Shown here in pieces: positions 51,094 to 60,181 of a stretch of DNA of 64,000 nucleotides. Below the pieces are notes generated by a model. The model was not told the origin of the DNA. It did not search any database and saw only the letters and a program-made list of their open reading frames with translations. Both the position numbers and the translations under genes were made by a program. Origin of the DNA: DAOQTX01 sp035340715 (GTDB lineage Bacteria; Bacteroidota; Bacteroidia; AKYH767-A; OLB10); NCBI GenBank assembly GCA_035340715.1, contig DAOQTX010000002.1:19305-83304 (forward strand), read 5' to 3'. How positions within the stretch are numbered: position 1 is the stretch's first letter; every line of letters begins with the position of its first letter.

Positions 51094-52344
51094 ATGTTGA
51101 ATTTGAAGAATTCGGATTTTGTAAAAAACGTACTTACCGTATTCTCAGGAAGTTTGATCGCACAGGTTGTAACTTTTGTTTCATATCCCATCATAACCCG
51201 CTTATTTTTACCGGCAGAATTTTCAGACTGGGCTTTGTTTATAGCGGCTACCGCTATCGTTACTGTTGTGGTCTCAGCCCGATTCGAACAAGCCATCATG
51301 CTTCCAACCGATGATAAAGAAAGTGAAGAGCTGATTTCCGTTTCCTTTACTATCGCTTTTATAAATTCACTCATTACACTATTGGTGTTTGGATTGATCT
51401 ACTTTGTTTTTCTCCAAAATCAATATCCAACTCTTTTTTGGCTAATTCCATTAAGTGTTTTATTGGGTGGAGTCAATCAATTGGTTTTAGTTTGGAATAC
51501 ACGTAAAAAGAAATTTGCAAGCAACTCAATGAACCGGGTGGCAATTGCTGGAGTTACTGCATTGGTGTCCATTTATCTTGGATATAAAATTGCAGGACCT
51601 ATGGGTTTATTTATAGGAACCATTGCCGGCCAAGTATGTGGGCTATTTGTTTTTCTGGTGAGAGGCTTTCAAATCAGACATCTTAAATTAAGAATACCGA
51701 GAAAAGTAATTCTAAATCGTTACAAGAAATTCGCTACATTCAATACGCCACATGCGCTTTTGGATTCATTCATTGACAATGGATTAATTTTATTTATTGG
51801 AGTTTTGTTTTCAGAACAATATGTTGCTTTTTATGCTTTCGCAATGCGAATATTGAAAGCTCCGGTAAACATGATAGGGTCTGCTTTGTATCAGAACTTT
51901 TTTCAGAAATATTCTGAGTTTACCCATCAGAAAAGAGCCATCCTGCCGTCACTAAAAATATATACCAAATCAATGTTGCTTATTGGAATTCCGATAACAC
52001 TGACTTTTATTTTTATCTCTCCATGGCTGTTCAATTTAATTTTTGGAGAAAAATGGTCCGAGGCCGGAATTGTATCTCAGTATTTAGCTCCCTGGCTATT
52101 GCTTAATTTTATTGCTTCACCTATTTCTTGTTTAATCATCATATTTCAGGAACAAGCTAAAGCATTTTATATAACAATTACTGATTTAGTCATACGAATT
52201 ACAGCATTAGCAGTTGGAGCGTATCTGGATGATTTCTACATTTTTCTGATATTACTAAGCATCGGAGTTTCCATATTACTTATCTATGCGGTAATGTGGT
52301 ACCATCAGTTGGCCAATAGAGCAGAGTTGAATTATGAAAGTTAA
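51094..52344 (+). CDS. Wzx-type oligosaccharide flippase
   Basis: A 416-residue polytopic protein with about 12 hydrophobic segments, of the polysaccharide-biosynthesis/oligosaccharide flippase family. It opens NSDFVKNVLTVFSGSLIAQVVTF and has the FLPAEFSDWALF loop typical of Wzx. A TTG at 51088 is rejected in favour of ATG 51094. It would move undecaprenyl-linked repeat units to the periplasmic face. It is the first gene of the surface-polysaccharide locus, 37 bp after rny. Its stop overlaps the next gene by 11 bp. Confidence 0.9.
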   Translation: MLNLKNSDFVKNVLTVFSGSLIAQVVTFVSYPIITRLFLPAEFSDWALFIAATAIVTVVVSARFEQAIMLPTDDKESEELISVSFTIAFINSLITLLVFGLIYFVFLQNQYPTLFWLIPLSVLLGGVNQLVLVWNTRKKKFASNSMNRVAIAGVTALVSIYLGYKIAGPMGLFIGTIAGQVCGLFVFLVRGFQIRHLKLRIPRKVILNRYKKFATFNTPHALLDSFIDNGLILFIGVLFSEQYVAFYAFAMRILKAPVNMIGSALYQNFFQKYSEFTHQKRAILPSLKIYTKSMLLIGIPITLTFIFISPWLFNLIFGEKWSEAGIVSQYLAPWLLLNFIASPISCLIIIFQEQAKAFYITITDLVIRITALAVGAYLDDFYIFLILLSIGVSILLIYAVMWYHQLANRAELNYES

Positions 52345-53014
52345 AGATCTATTAAAACGAATAGCCGATGTTAGAGAGTTACGCGAATGTAACATACGGC
52401 TTCAATCAGATGAAATGGGCAATCAGCTGTATAACACATTTACCAAAAGACATGGCCGAGTTCCTTTTATTCCTAATAAAAAATATGGGGTAGCGCTTAT
52501 TGATCTAACTCAGTTCAAAAGTTTCGATTACTACTTAAAACAAATAGGGGGAAAAAATTCTGCGGCATATTTCACCCGAAAAAGTTTGAGATCCGGAAAT
52601 TCCATATCGATTATTGACCCGGTTCAATTGCAAATAGAGATTTTAGAAATCAATACTTCTTCTCAAGCCAGACAGGGAGCGGAAATGGATGAGTCGTATA
52701 CGCGTACAATTGAGTATCCAAGCAGCAAGCATCATCATTATTTTGGTGTTTTCAATAACAATAAGTTGGTAGCTTATAGTTGGATGATAGAAAGCGGAGA
52801 ATTATTATTGATTAATAGAATACTTGGACATGCAAACTTTCTGGACCATGGAATAATGTATCACTTACTTACATCAATGGTCGATTTTGCATTCGATAAA
52901 GTGCCCAATGCCAAATACATGATGTACGATACTATGATTGGTGCAAGTGACGGTTTGAAGATGTATAAAAAGCGCTGTGGATTTAATTCTTATAGAGTTA
53001 ATTGGAGTATATGA
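52334..53014 (+). CDS. FemAB/GNAT-like transferase of polysaccharide locus
   Basis: A 226-residue protein with a GNAT-like second half: HHYFGVFNNNKLVAYSWMIESGELLLINRILGHANFLDHGIMYHLLTSMVDFAF and YMMYDTMIGASDGLKMYKKRCGF. The pattern (substrate strand, then a tyrosine-rich tail) resembles the FemAB/Acetyltransf_6 group. No signal peptide is present. It overlaps the flippase gene by 11 bp and the following deacetylase-like gene by 4 bp. I infer an acyl- or aminoacyl-transferase acting on the repeat unit; the donor is unknown. Confidence 0.65.
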   Translation: MKVKDLLKRIADVRELRECNIRLQSDEMGNQLYNTFTKRHGRVPFIPNKKYGVALIDLTQFKSFDYYLKQIGGKNSAAYFTRKSLRSGNSISIIDPVQLQIEILEINTSSQARQGAEMDESYTRTIEYPSSKHHHYFGVFNNNKLVAYSWMIESGELLLINRILGHANFLDHGIMYHLLTSMVDFAFDKVPNAKYMMYDTMIGASDGLKMYKKRCGFNSYRVNWSI

Positions 53015-53796
53015 ATGCTTTGCTGAATAGATTTTATAGCGATTACCTAAAAGGATCACGGATGAGCGAATACTATTCGATTCTCGAGTATGCTCTACAA
53101 AAAGGATATTGTTGTATAGGAGTTGAAGAGTTTTATTTGAATCTTGAGGAATACACGGATGATGATAAAAAATACTTCATAAACCGTCACGATATTGATA
53201 CCGATCCTTTAACAGCAGAGCGTATGTTTGAGATCGAAAAACAATTGGGAGTGAAGAGCAGTTTCTATTTTCGACTAAGCACTTGGGATGATTTGCTAAT
53301 TGAATCTGTTTTAAATTATGGTTCAGAAGTGGGGTATCATTACGAAGAAATAGCTTCGTATTGTAAAGATGAAAAAATTGGCAAAGCAACAATTGGAGAT
53401 CATATGCCCAAAATACAAGAACGCTTTAAAAGAAATGTTGCATTATTGGAGTCTCAGTCCGGAATGAAAATAAAGTCGATTGCTTCACATGGAGATTTTA
53501 TTAACCGAAAAATTGGAGTTGCTAATCATGAGTTAATTAATGAGGAGGTATTAAAGAACTGTGAGATAGAATTTGAATGTTATGCACCAAAATTACTGAA
53601 AGCATATTCTGTGATTATAAGTGACACATCCTACCCATTGTATTTTCACCCAAAACATCCTATTGATGCAATTAATGATAAAAATAAAATAGTTTATTTG
53701 CTAACACATCCCAGACATTGGTATTCTTCATGGTATTATACCAGCCGAGAAAATCTTGTTCGTTTTGTTGAAGGCATTCGCTACAAAAGTGTATAA
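53011..53796 (+). CDS. NodB-fold deacetylase-like protein
   Basis: A 261-residue protein, start ATG 53011 (overlapping the preceding stop; the TTG at 53002 is not needed). It has FINRHDIDTDP (Arg-His-Asp-x-Asp metal site), VGYHYEEI and the terminal YLLTHPRHWY. These recall the R-H-D-[IV]-D family of deacetylase-like proteins in polysaccharide loci. No signal peptide is visible. It stands directly after a FemAB/GNAT-like gene, the same partnership as at 12356-14241. It is probably cytoplasmic; its substrate is unknown. Confidence 0.7.
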   Translation: MNALLNRFYSDYLKGSRMSEYYSILEYALQKGYCCIGVEEFYLNLEEYTDDDKKYFINRHDIDTDPLTAERMFEIEKQLGVKSSFYFRLSTWDDLLIESVLNYGSEVGYHYEEIASYCKDEKIGKATIGDHMPKIQERFKRNVALLESQSGMKIKSIASHGDFINRKIGVANHELINEEVLKNCEIEFECYAPKLLKAYSVIISDTSYPLYFHPKHPIDAINDKNKIVYLLTHPRHWYSSWYYTSRENLVRFVEGIRYKSV

Positions 53797-53818
53797 GTAA
53801 TTTAATAATTTGCACTCA

Positions 53819-54343
53819 ATGATTCAAAAAATATTTAATAGAATTCGAATTAATATTTATCGAATAAAAGGAGCAAAGATTGCTTCCAAATGTGCTATAT
53901 ACAACGGATCAGAAATTAGACATCCAAGCAGAGTGCACATGAATGAGGGATCGGTATTGTATAAGAGTGTTAGCATAATGAATGATTCAAACGGATCATT
54001 TTCTATTGGTTCTTTGTCACATGTTGCGCCATTTGGATATTTTTTAATAGCCGATCGTTCAATTCATATTGGAAATAATGTAGCCATCGGACCTTTTTGT
54101 GCATTTTATTGTAAAAGTAATTCATACAAGGACCAGAATAAAAAATTTACAGAGCAATATTCAGCTGCCGATATTTCAATAGGCAATAATGTTTTTATTG
54201 GTTCACATTGTGTGGTTTTACCAGGTTCTGTGGTGCCCGATAATGTTGTGATTGCGGCATCTTCGGTGGTTAAAGGAATATTGGAAAGTGGTTATATTTA
54301 TTCAGGGAATCCTGCGGTGAAAGTAAAATCAATTCAAGCATGA
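53819..54343 (+). CDS. Left-handed beta-helix O-acetyltransferase (hexapeptide repeats)
   Basis: A 174-residue transferase with hexapeptide repeats such as IHIGNNVAIGPFCAFY, ISIGNNVFIGSHCVVLPGSVVPDNVVIAASSVV and the terminal YSGNPAVKVKSI. This is the WbbJ/CysE-type O-acetyltransferase pattern using acetyl-CoA. The start is ATG 53819, 9 bases after a TTG that is not used. It should decorate a sugar of the repeat unit. It overlaps the aminotransferase gene by 4 bp. Confidence 0.88.
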   Translation: MIQKIFNRIRINIYRIKGAKIASKCAIYNGSEIRHPSRVHMNEGSVLYKSVSIMNDSNGSFSIGSLSHVAPFGYFLIADRSIHIGNNVAIGPFCAFYCKSNSYKDQNKKFTEQYSAADISIGNNVFIGSHCVVLPGSVVPDNVVIAASSVVKGILESGYIYSGNPAVKVKSIQA

Positions 54344-55596
54344 TGCCTTATCGTATGAGTATGGTGTGCAATTCATTATCAATAAAAGATTATTGTTCTT
54401 TTGTTTTTCATTTTTTGTTTCGTTCAGATAAGCAATACAAACATCTATTCAAGCAAGAATTTGCTGACTATTTGAATGTACCATCCGATCGATTGTTTCT
54501 GTTCGGTGCAGGACGAATGGGATTGTTTTCCTTTTTAAAATCACTCAATCTCAAAACAGATGAAGAAGTGATTCTTCCTGCCTATACCTGTGTGGTTGTA
54601 CCCAATGCCATTGCCTATGCGGGAGCAAAAGTGAAATATGTAGATGTTGATATTCGAACTACAAACATTAATACTCAGCTACTACTCAAAAGTATTACTG
54701 ATAAAACGCGCGCGATAATTGTGAGTCACAATTTTGGTATTACGTTTAATGATATTGACTTAATTAAAACACAATTTCCTAACGTAGTTATTATAGAAGA
54801 TGCAGCGCATGCCTTAGGTTCTGTTTTTAGTGATAATGCAAAAGTGGGAACTAAAGGAGATGCGGCATTTTTTAGTTTTGAGTATTCGAAGCCTATCACA
54901 ACAGGAATGGGGGGATTGTTAGTGATCAATAATGAAGCAATTTTAACAGATTACAAAAAAAATGAAGTTGATCTTCCCGAGTATAGTTTTTGGAATCGAA
55001 TCAGAATATTCAAAACACTTTCTACTCATTTTGTTAGTGCAGTATTGGGTATAGATTTATTGAAAAGAGCTCTATTTTATTTAGTTAGAAAAATGGGATT
55101 GTTGTATGCTTCTTCACAAAAAGAATTGAACGGAGAATTTCCAGAACAATATCCGGTTGCTCTTTCCAATTCCTTTGCCTACGTAGGGTTTAGGCAAATT
55201 AAAAAGCTATATGCGATTGATCAGCACAAAAAAGAACTGAGTCTACATTATTATAATTTCTTGAAAAAATATCCATCTATATCCCTTTATCATGACAAGC
55301 AATTTGTAATGGCTCGGTTTCCTATTTTATTTCGAGAAGAAGTGGGGATGAATATGATCACTGATGTTATTTCAAAATTAAAGGCCGGTGGAATTGATGC
55401 AGGTGATTGGTTCAATGATGTTGTGCATCCAAGAGGAAGCCACCGTCATGGATATATTGAAAACTCTTGCCCCGAAGGAGAATATCTGGCTAAACGTATG
55501 ATTAATTTACCTTTAACAATTCATTCAAGGCGGATTGATAAAGTACTAAAGACTTTAAAAGAATCTTTTCAAATGATTGCTCAAATAAATGACTAA
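54340..55596 (+). CDS. DegT/DnrJ/EryC1-type sugar aminotransferase
   Basis: A 418-residue PLP aminotransferase of the sugar class: EVILPAYTCVVVPNAIAYAGAKVKYVDVD, VVIIEDAAHALGSVF and the Lys site FSFEYSKPITTGMGG. It would make an amino sugar nucleotide. The C-terminal half differs from the second family member at 60182 and may use another substrate. It starts in a 4-bp overlap after the acetyltransferase gene. Confidence 0.87.
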   Translation: MMPYRMSMVCNSLSIKDYCSFVFHFLFRSDKQYKHLFKQEFADYLNVPSDRLFLFGAGRMGLFSFLKSLNLKTDEEVILPAYTCVVVPNAIAYAGAKVKYVDVDIRTTNINTQLLLKSITDKTRAIIVSHNFGITFNDIDLIKTQFPNVVIIEDAAHALGSVFSDNAKVGTKGDAAFFSFEYSKPITTGMGGLLVINNEAILTDYKKNEVDLPEYSFWNRIRIFKTLSTHFVSAVLGIDLLKRALFYLVRKMGLLYASSQKELNGEFPEQYPVALSNSFAYVGFRQIKKLYAIDQHKKELSLHYYNFLKKYPSISLYHDKQFVMARFPILFREEVGMNMITDVISKLKAGGIDAGDWFNDVVHPRGSHRHGYIENSCPEGEYLAKRMINLPLTIHSRRIDKVLKTLKESFQMIAQIND

Positions 55597-56635
55597 ACCG
55601 CTTCGTATATTATTAATTGGTTCGGGATATATACATACAGTCAATTATGCGAATCTAATACAAGAGGATTGCGAAGAGATCTATTTGATCTGTGATCGCA
55701 AGCCCGATAGGTTTAATCATTCCTTTAGCGTTTTGGATTTTTCGTTAAAAAGTATTTCGGCTCAAATACTCACTCCCCGAAAAATTAGAAAGATTATTCA
55801 TTCATTTAAACCGGATATCATTCATGTTCATCAGGTAAGTTCATTTGCGTTCTATGCTATTCGTGCTGCTAGGGGTATGCGTATCCCAATTGTTTTGACT
55901 GCTTGGGGCTCTGATATTTTGTTATTGCCTCAACGAAGTTTTCTAATGAAGAAAATGGTTAGCTATTGTCTTAATCGTGCTGATGCTACCACGGCCGATG
56001 CAGCCTTTATGGCTGAGGTAATTGCTTCATTGAGTCGCAAAACGATTAATGATACAATGATTTCGGTATTCGGTGTGGAATTGCCAACACATTCTATTGA
56101 AAAAGAGAAGGTGATCTACAGTAATCGATTGCATAAAGGTTTATATCGAATCGATATAATTGTTTTGGCTTTTGCCTCGTTTGTCAATACCGAAAAAGGA
56201 AAAGACTATACACTTTGGATTGCGGGAGAAGGAGAGAAGACAGTTGAATTAAAAGGGATGGTTACTCGCTTACAACTAGAGAATAAAGTGAAGTTTATAG
56301 GATGGTGTACAAAGGAAGAAAATACAAACAATTATTTACGTTCGGAGTATTTTGTTTCCATACCTGAAAGTGATGGTACAGCTGTTAGTTTATTAGAAGC
56401 TATGGCTTGTGGATCTATACCTATACTCTCCAATCTTCCCGCCAATAATGAATGGGTAAAGCATGGTGTAAATGGCTATATAATTAACCAAATTAACGAC
56501 CATTTATTTAATGCTCTTCATTCTATGGATGAGACTGCAGCAAGAGATAAAAACAGAATAATAATCAAGGATAAAGCATCTGTTGAAATATGTAGAGATA
56601 ATTTTGTCAATCTTTATCGATCTTTATTGAATTGA
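55589..56635 (+). CDS. Glycosyltransferase, GT4 type
   Basis: A 348-residue GT-B enzyme. LRILLIGSGYIHTVNYANLI is the N-terminal Rossmann strand. HSFKPDIIHVHQVSSFAFYAIRAARGMRIPIVLTAWGSD holds the acceptor side. The C-terminal domain has VKFIGWCTKEE and the nucleotide-binding E-x7-E-like SIPESDGTAVSLLEAMACG. It transfers a sugar to the lipid-linked repeat. It overlaps the aminotransferase gene by 8 bp. Confidence 0.87.
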   Translation: MTKPLRILLIGSGYIHTVNYANLIQEDCEEIYLICDRKPDRFNHSFSVLDFSLKSISAQILTPRKIRKIIHSFKPDIIHVHQVSSFAFYAIRAARGMRIPIVLTAWGSDILLLPQRSFLMKKMVSYCLNRADATTADAAFMAEVIASLSRKTINDTMISVFGVELPTHSIEKEKVIYSNRLHKGLYRIDIIVLAFASFVNTEKGKDYTLWIAGEGEKTVELKGMVTRLQLENKVKFIGWCTKEENTNNYLRSEYFVSIPESDGTAVSLLEAMACGSIPILSNLPANNEWVKHGVNGYIINQINDHLFNALHSMDETAARDKNRIIIKDKASVEICRDNFVNLYRSLLN

Positions 56636-57726
56636 AAAAAGTATGTCATATCAGCTCTGTACATGATGTATTGGATGTGCGTATAATGCTTAAAGAATGT
56701 ATGTCGCTTGCTGCTTCCGGTTTTGATGTTACATACTTGTGCGAAGGGACTCTCAGCTTAAAGCATGGTGGAGTTCGTATTATCGGAATACCAAATATGG
56801 AAAAAGGTCGGTATAAACGTATGATAAAGTTCGCATCATTGATTTGTGACAAAGCATTGGAGTTGAAGGCCGATATCTATCACTTACACGATCCGGAATT
56901 ATTACAATTTGTCGAGAAGTTGAAATCGAATGGAGCAAAAGTGATTTATGATGCTCATGAAGAATTGCCTGAGCAAATAAAACACAAAGAATGGGTTCCT
57001 TCGCTATTTAAAGGTATAGCATCTCATCTAACAAGATGGTATGAGCACAAAGCCTTAAAAAAGGTATCACATATTATATGCGTAAGTCCATTGACACAAC
57101 AGCGATATTCATCCAATGGGTTCTCTAATACCTTAATCAGCAACTATCCTATGCTGAAAGAGTTTGAATTAACAAGTTTGGAAAATGAAAGGGTAGATGA
57201 TATAGTTTATATTGGTGGTCTGTTTAAGTCTCGTGGTTTGTTTGAGATGATGAAAGTGGCCGCACTATTGAATGTGAGATTGCATTTAGCGGGCAAATTT
57301 GAAGATGAAGCTACTCAACTAGCTGCTCAAACAATGGAGGAATGGAAACAGGTTTATTTTCATGGCATGCTCGATCGAAAGTCGATTTCTATTCTACTTT
57401 CTAAATGTAAAGTTGGCTTATTACTACTGCATCCACATAAATCTTTTCAAAACGCTTATCCTGTTAAGTTATTTGAATATATGGCTGCAGGTTTGCCGGT
57501 AGTGTGTTCTAATTTTTCTCTATGGGAACAAATGCTTGAAGAAGATCGATTTGGAGAGAGTTGTAATCCACTTATAGTTCATGAGATTGCTACTAAAGTT
57601 AAACTTTTGTTAAGCGACAAAGAATTGTGGACACAATATTCTGAGAAGGGTAAAACAGCGGTACAAGAAAAATATCATTGGGAGAAAGAGTCAGATAAAT
57701 TACTAAAGGTTTATGCTTCACTTTGA
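56632..57726 (+). CDS. Glycosyltransferase, GT4 type
   Basis: A 364-residue GT-B enzyme that starts at a TTG (56632) overlapping the previous stop. N-terminal MLKECMSLAASGFDVTYLCEG and the LKADIYHLHDPELL segment are followed by VIYDAHEELPEQI. The donor site carries VKLFEYMAAGLPVVCSNF with conserved acidic residues. It adds one sugar of the repeat unit. The TTG start is chosen because no ATG lies at the correct position. Confidence 0.86.
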   Translation: MKKVCHISSVHDVLDVRIMLKECMSLAASGFDVTYLCEGTLSLKHGGVRIIGIPNMEKGRYKRMIKFASLICDKALELKADIYHLHDPELLQFVEKLKSNGAKVIYDAHEELPEQIKHKEWVPSLFKGIASHLTRWYEHKALKKVSHIICVSPLTQQRYSSNGFSNTLISNYPMLKEFELTSLENERVDDIVYIGGLFKSRGLFEMMKVAALLNVRLHLAGKFEDEATQLAAQTMEEWKQVYFHGMLDRKSISILLSKCKVGLLLLHPHKSFQNAYPVKLFEYMAAGLPVVCSNFSLWEQMLEEDRFGESCNPLIVHEIATKVKLLLSDKELWTQYSEKGKTAVQEKYHWEKESDKLLKVYASL

Positions 57727-57739
57727 TTAGTTGTTTTTC

Positions 57740-58981
57740 ATGAGGATCGTAATTTTAACGCAATATTATCCACCGGAAACAGGGGCGCCTCAAAACCGAC
57801 TGCATGCTCTTACAAAATCCTTTGGTGAGTTGGGGAACGAAGTCACAGTTCTTACTGCAATGCCAAACTATCCTCAAATGTCGATATTTGAAAGATATAG
57901 TAAAAAGTTATATGTGAAGGAAAAAGAGGGTAATGTTATCATTCATCGCTCTGCTATATTTGTCACACGTAGTAAATCGGTTCCTCTGCGTTTGCTAAAT
58001 TATTTCTCATTTGTTATCACTTCTTTAGTTATAGGTTTAGTAAAATTAAAAAAACACGATGTTCTTATTTGTGAATCACCTCCACTATTTTTAGGAATAA
58101 GTGCCTATTTGCTATCAAGAATAAAGCGTTCAAAATTGATCATGAATATTTCAGATCTTTGGCCCGAAAGTGCAGAGCGATTGGGTTTGGTGAGCAATCA
58201 GTTTTTATTAAAGCTAAGCACTCGACTCGAGTTGTTTTTATACAAGAAATCTATTCTGATTAGCGGACAAACCAAAGGTATTGTCAGCAATATTTCAAGT
58301 CGTTTGAAAAACAAACCGGTGTATTGGTTGCCCAATGGTGCCGATAGTGCATTGCTTGAAGATAGTAAGATTGAAAGCAATTGGAGATCAGAAAATGGCT
58401 ACAGGAGTGATCAGTTTCTATTGTTATATGCCGGAATTATTGGTCACGCACAAGGGTTGGAAGTTATTTTAAAAGCAGCTTCATTATTAAAAAAGAATTC
58501 TAAAATCCGATTTATAATCATTGGTAGCGGACCTGAACTTCCTATGCTGATTGAATTGAAAAAATCGTTAATGTTGGAGAATGTGACATTTTTTAATCCC
58601 GTTTCGAAAGCTGAAATGAATCCTATTCTTTCTTCCATCGATGCCGGAGTGGTACCATTAAAAAAACTTGAATTATTTAAAGGTGCGATACCAAGTAAAA
58701 TATTTGAGTTGTTGGCATTTTCGAAACCGGTATTTTTAGGAGTTGATGGAGAAGCAAAGCAATTGTTTGTCGAAGAAGGAAAATGTGCCATATATTTTGA
58801 TCCAGAGAATTATACAGATTTAGCGAATAAGGTTCAGCAATTTGAAGAACAACGAGATCGCGTGATAGAGTTAGGCTCAAATGGAAGAACGTACGTGGCG
58901 GAGTATTTTCATCGTGATACGATAGCCAGGCAATTCAATATTTTTATTCATGGAAGGTTAGAAGCAGAGACTAAAAAATGA
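57740..58981 (+). CDS. Glycosyltransferase, GT4 (WbuB-like)
   Basis: A 413-residue GT-B enzyme, start ATG 57740 (an in-frame TTG at 57731 is rejected). MRIVILTQYYPPETGAPQNRL, EVTVLTAMPNYP and LIMNISDLWPESAERLGL are the marks of WbuB-type N-acetylfucosaminyl or related transferases. LLYAGIIGHAQGLEVILKAA and IPSKIFELLAFSKPV build the donor site. The acceptor and donor sugars are not determinable. It ends in a 4-bp overlap with the ligase/polymerase gene. Confidence 0.9.
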   Translation: MRIVILTQYYPPETGAPQNRLHALTKSFGELGNEVTVLTAMPNYPQMSIFERYSKKLYVKEKEGNVIIHRSAIFVTRSKSVPLRLLNYFSFVITSLVIGLVKLKKHDVLICESPPLFLGISAYLLSRIKRSKLIMNISDLWPESAERLGLVSNQFLLKLSTRLELFLYKKSILISGQTKGIVSNISSRLKNKPVYWLPNGADSALLEDSKIESNWRSENGYRSDQFLLLYAGIIGHAQGLEVILKAASLLKKNSKIRFIIIGSGPELPMLIELKKSLMLENVTFFNPVSKAEMNPILSSIDAGVVPLKKLELFKGAIPSKIFELLAFSKPVFLGVDGEAKQLFVEEGKCAIYFDPENYTDLANKVQQFEEQRDRVIELGSNGRTYVAEYFHRDTIARQFNIFIHGRLEAETKK

Positions 58982-60180
58982 AATCATTCCTGAACATAGC
59001 ACACCGGCAGTTGCTTATGGTCATATTTTTCTTGATGCCCATCTATATTAAATTATTGCCTCCTTTAATTGTGGTGTTTGTTTTGGTTTCCGTGTTGAAT
59101 TTGTTTTTAAATCCAAGAGATGCAAAATGGAAGAAAGAGAAATGGTCTATTCTTGGCTTGATAGGCTTTTATCTTTTTCTTATAGTAAGTTTGCTTTGGT
59201 CAGATAACTTAAGTTACGGCCTTAAGGATCTGGAGATAAAATTGTCTTTACTTATTTTTCCTCTAATTTTTGGCATTCATCCTTCTATCCTTAGATCTAA
59301 AGATGTTTTTCGATCCTTCATTAGTGGGCTTGTGATGGGTGCCCTCATTCGTTGGGGTCGCTGCATATGGATTTACTTCAATGAAAATATATGGGTTACG
59401 TATAAAGACTTTTCTGTAGATATACATCCATCTTATTTATCAATGTATATGGTTCTTGGCCTTATACTTTTAATCCATGTTTCTTCATACATTAAAACTC
59501 AAAAAAAGTATCTGATAGTCGTTTCAACTTCCATTGCATTGCTTTTATTAGTAAGCATCTTTCAGTTGTCTTCCAAAATGGGTATGATAAGTGTTGTCAT
59601 TCCTTTCGTTTATGGCTCCTTTATACTTTTTACTAGAATGCGTTCTAAAGTGGTGTCAATAAGTCTAATACTTTGTTCGATTACATTATTTGTTTATGCT
59701 TTCAGTAATAATACTCGACTTACCGGTTTTGTCAACCAAAATAATCCATCGGTAGAAAGTAAGTTAGAACGGAAATCGAGCTTGGAGAGTACAGCGGTTC
59801 GAAAATATATCTGGTCTTCAGCATTTGTTCAAATAAAGAACAATATCCTTTTTGGAGTTGGAACCGGAGATATTAAGGATCAACTAATAGTTCAATACCA
59901 AATAGATGGATTGACCGGTGCTGCTGAAAATAAACTCAATGCGCATAATCAGTTTTTACAAGTGGCACTGGCCATTGGCTTAGTAGGTTTGCTTTTTTTC
60001 TTACTTCAATTTACTATTCCTATATATACCACTTGGCAATTTCGCCCCATTATTTTAATCCTATTTTCTTTACTTTGCTGTTTGAATTTTTGTGTTGAAT
60101 CTATGCTCGAAACACAAGCTGGAACTATATTTTTTGGATTGTTTAATGCTTACTTATGTTTTAATTCCGACACTAAATAA
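58978..60180 (+). CDS. O-antigen ligase/polymerase (Wzy/WaaL family)
   Basis: A 400-residue polytopic membrane protein of the O-antigen ligase/polymerase family, with about 11 hydrophobic segments. The conserved periplasmic-loop end is AENKLNAHNQFLQVALAIGLVGLLFF. The His in NAHNQF is the family's likely catalytic residue. Whether it ligates or polymerises is undecided. It starts in a 4-bp overlap with the preceding transferase gene. Confidence 0.85.
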   Translation: MKSFLNIAHRQLLMVIFFLMPIYIKLLPPLIVVFVLVSVLNLFLNPRDAKWKKEKWSILGLIGFYLFLIVSLLWSDNLSYGLKDLEIKLSLLIFPLIFGIHPSILRSKDVFRSFISGLVMGALIRWGRCIWIYFNENIWVTYKDFSVDIHPSYLSMYMVLGLILLIHVSSYIKTQKKYLIVVSTSIALLLLVSIFQLSSKMGMISVVIPFVYGSFILFTRMRSKVVSISLILCSITLFVYAFSNNTRLTGFVNQNNPSVESKLERKSSLESTAVRKYIWSSAFVQIKNNILFGVGTGDIKDQLIVQYQIDGLTGAAENKLNAHNQFLQVALAIGLVGLLFFLLQFTIPIYTTWQFRPIILILFSLLCCLNFCVESMLETQAGTIFFGLFNAYLCFNSDTK

Positions 60181-60181
60181 A

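Noticed and set aside
60092..60181. Upstream start for the second DegT aminotransferase
   Set aside because: It lies within the ligase/polymerase gene and adds residues with no family match; ATG 60182 gives the normal N-terminus.
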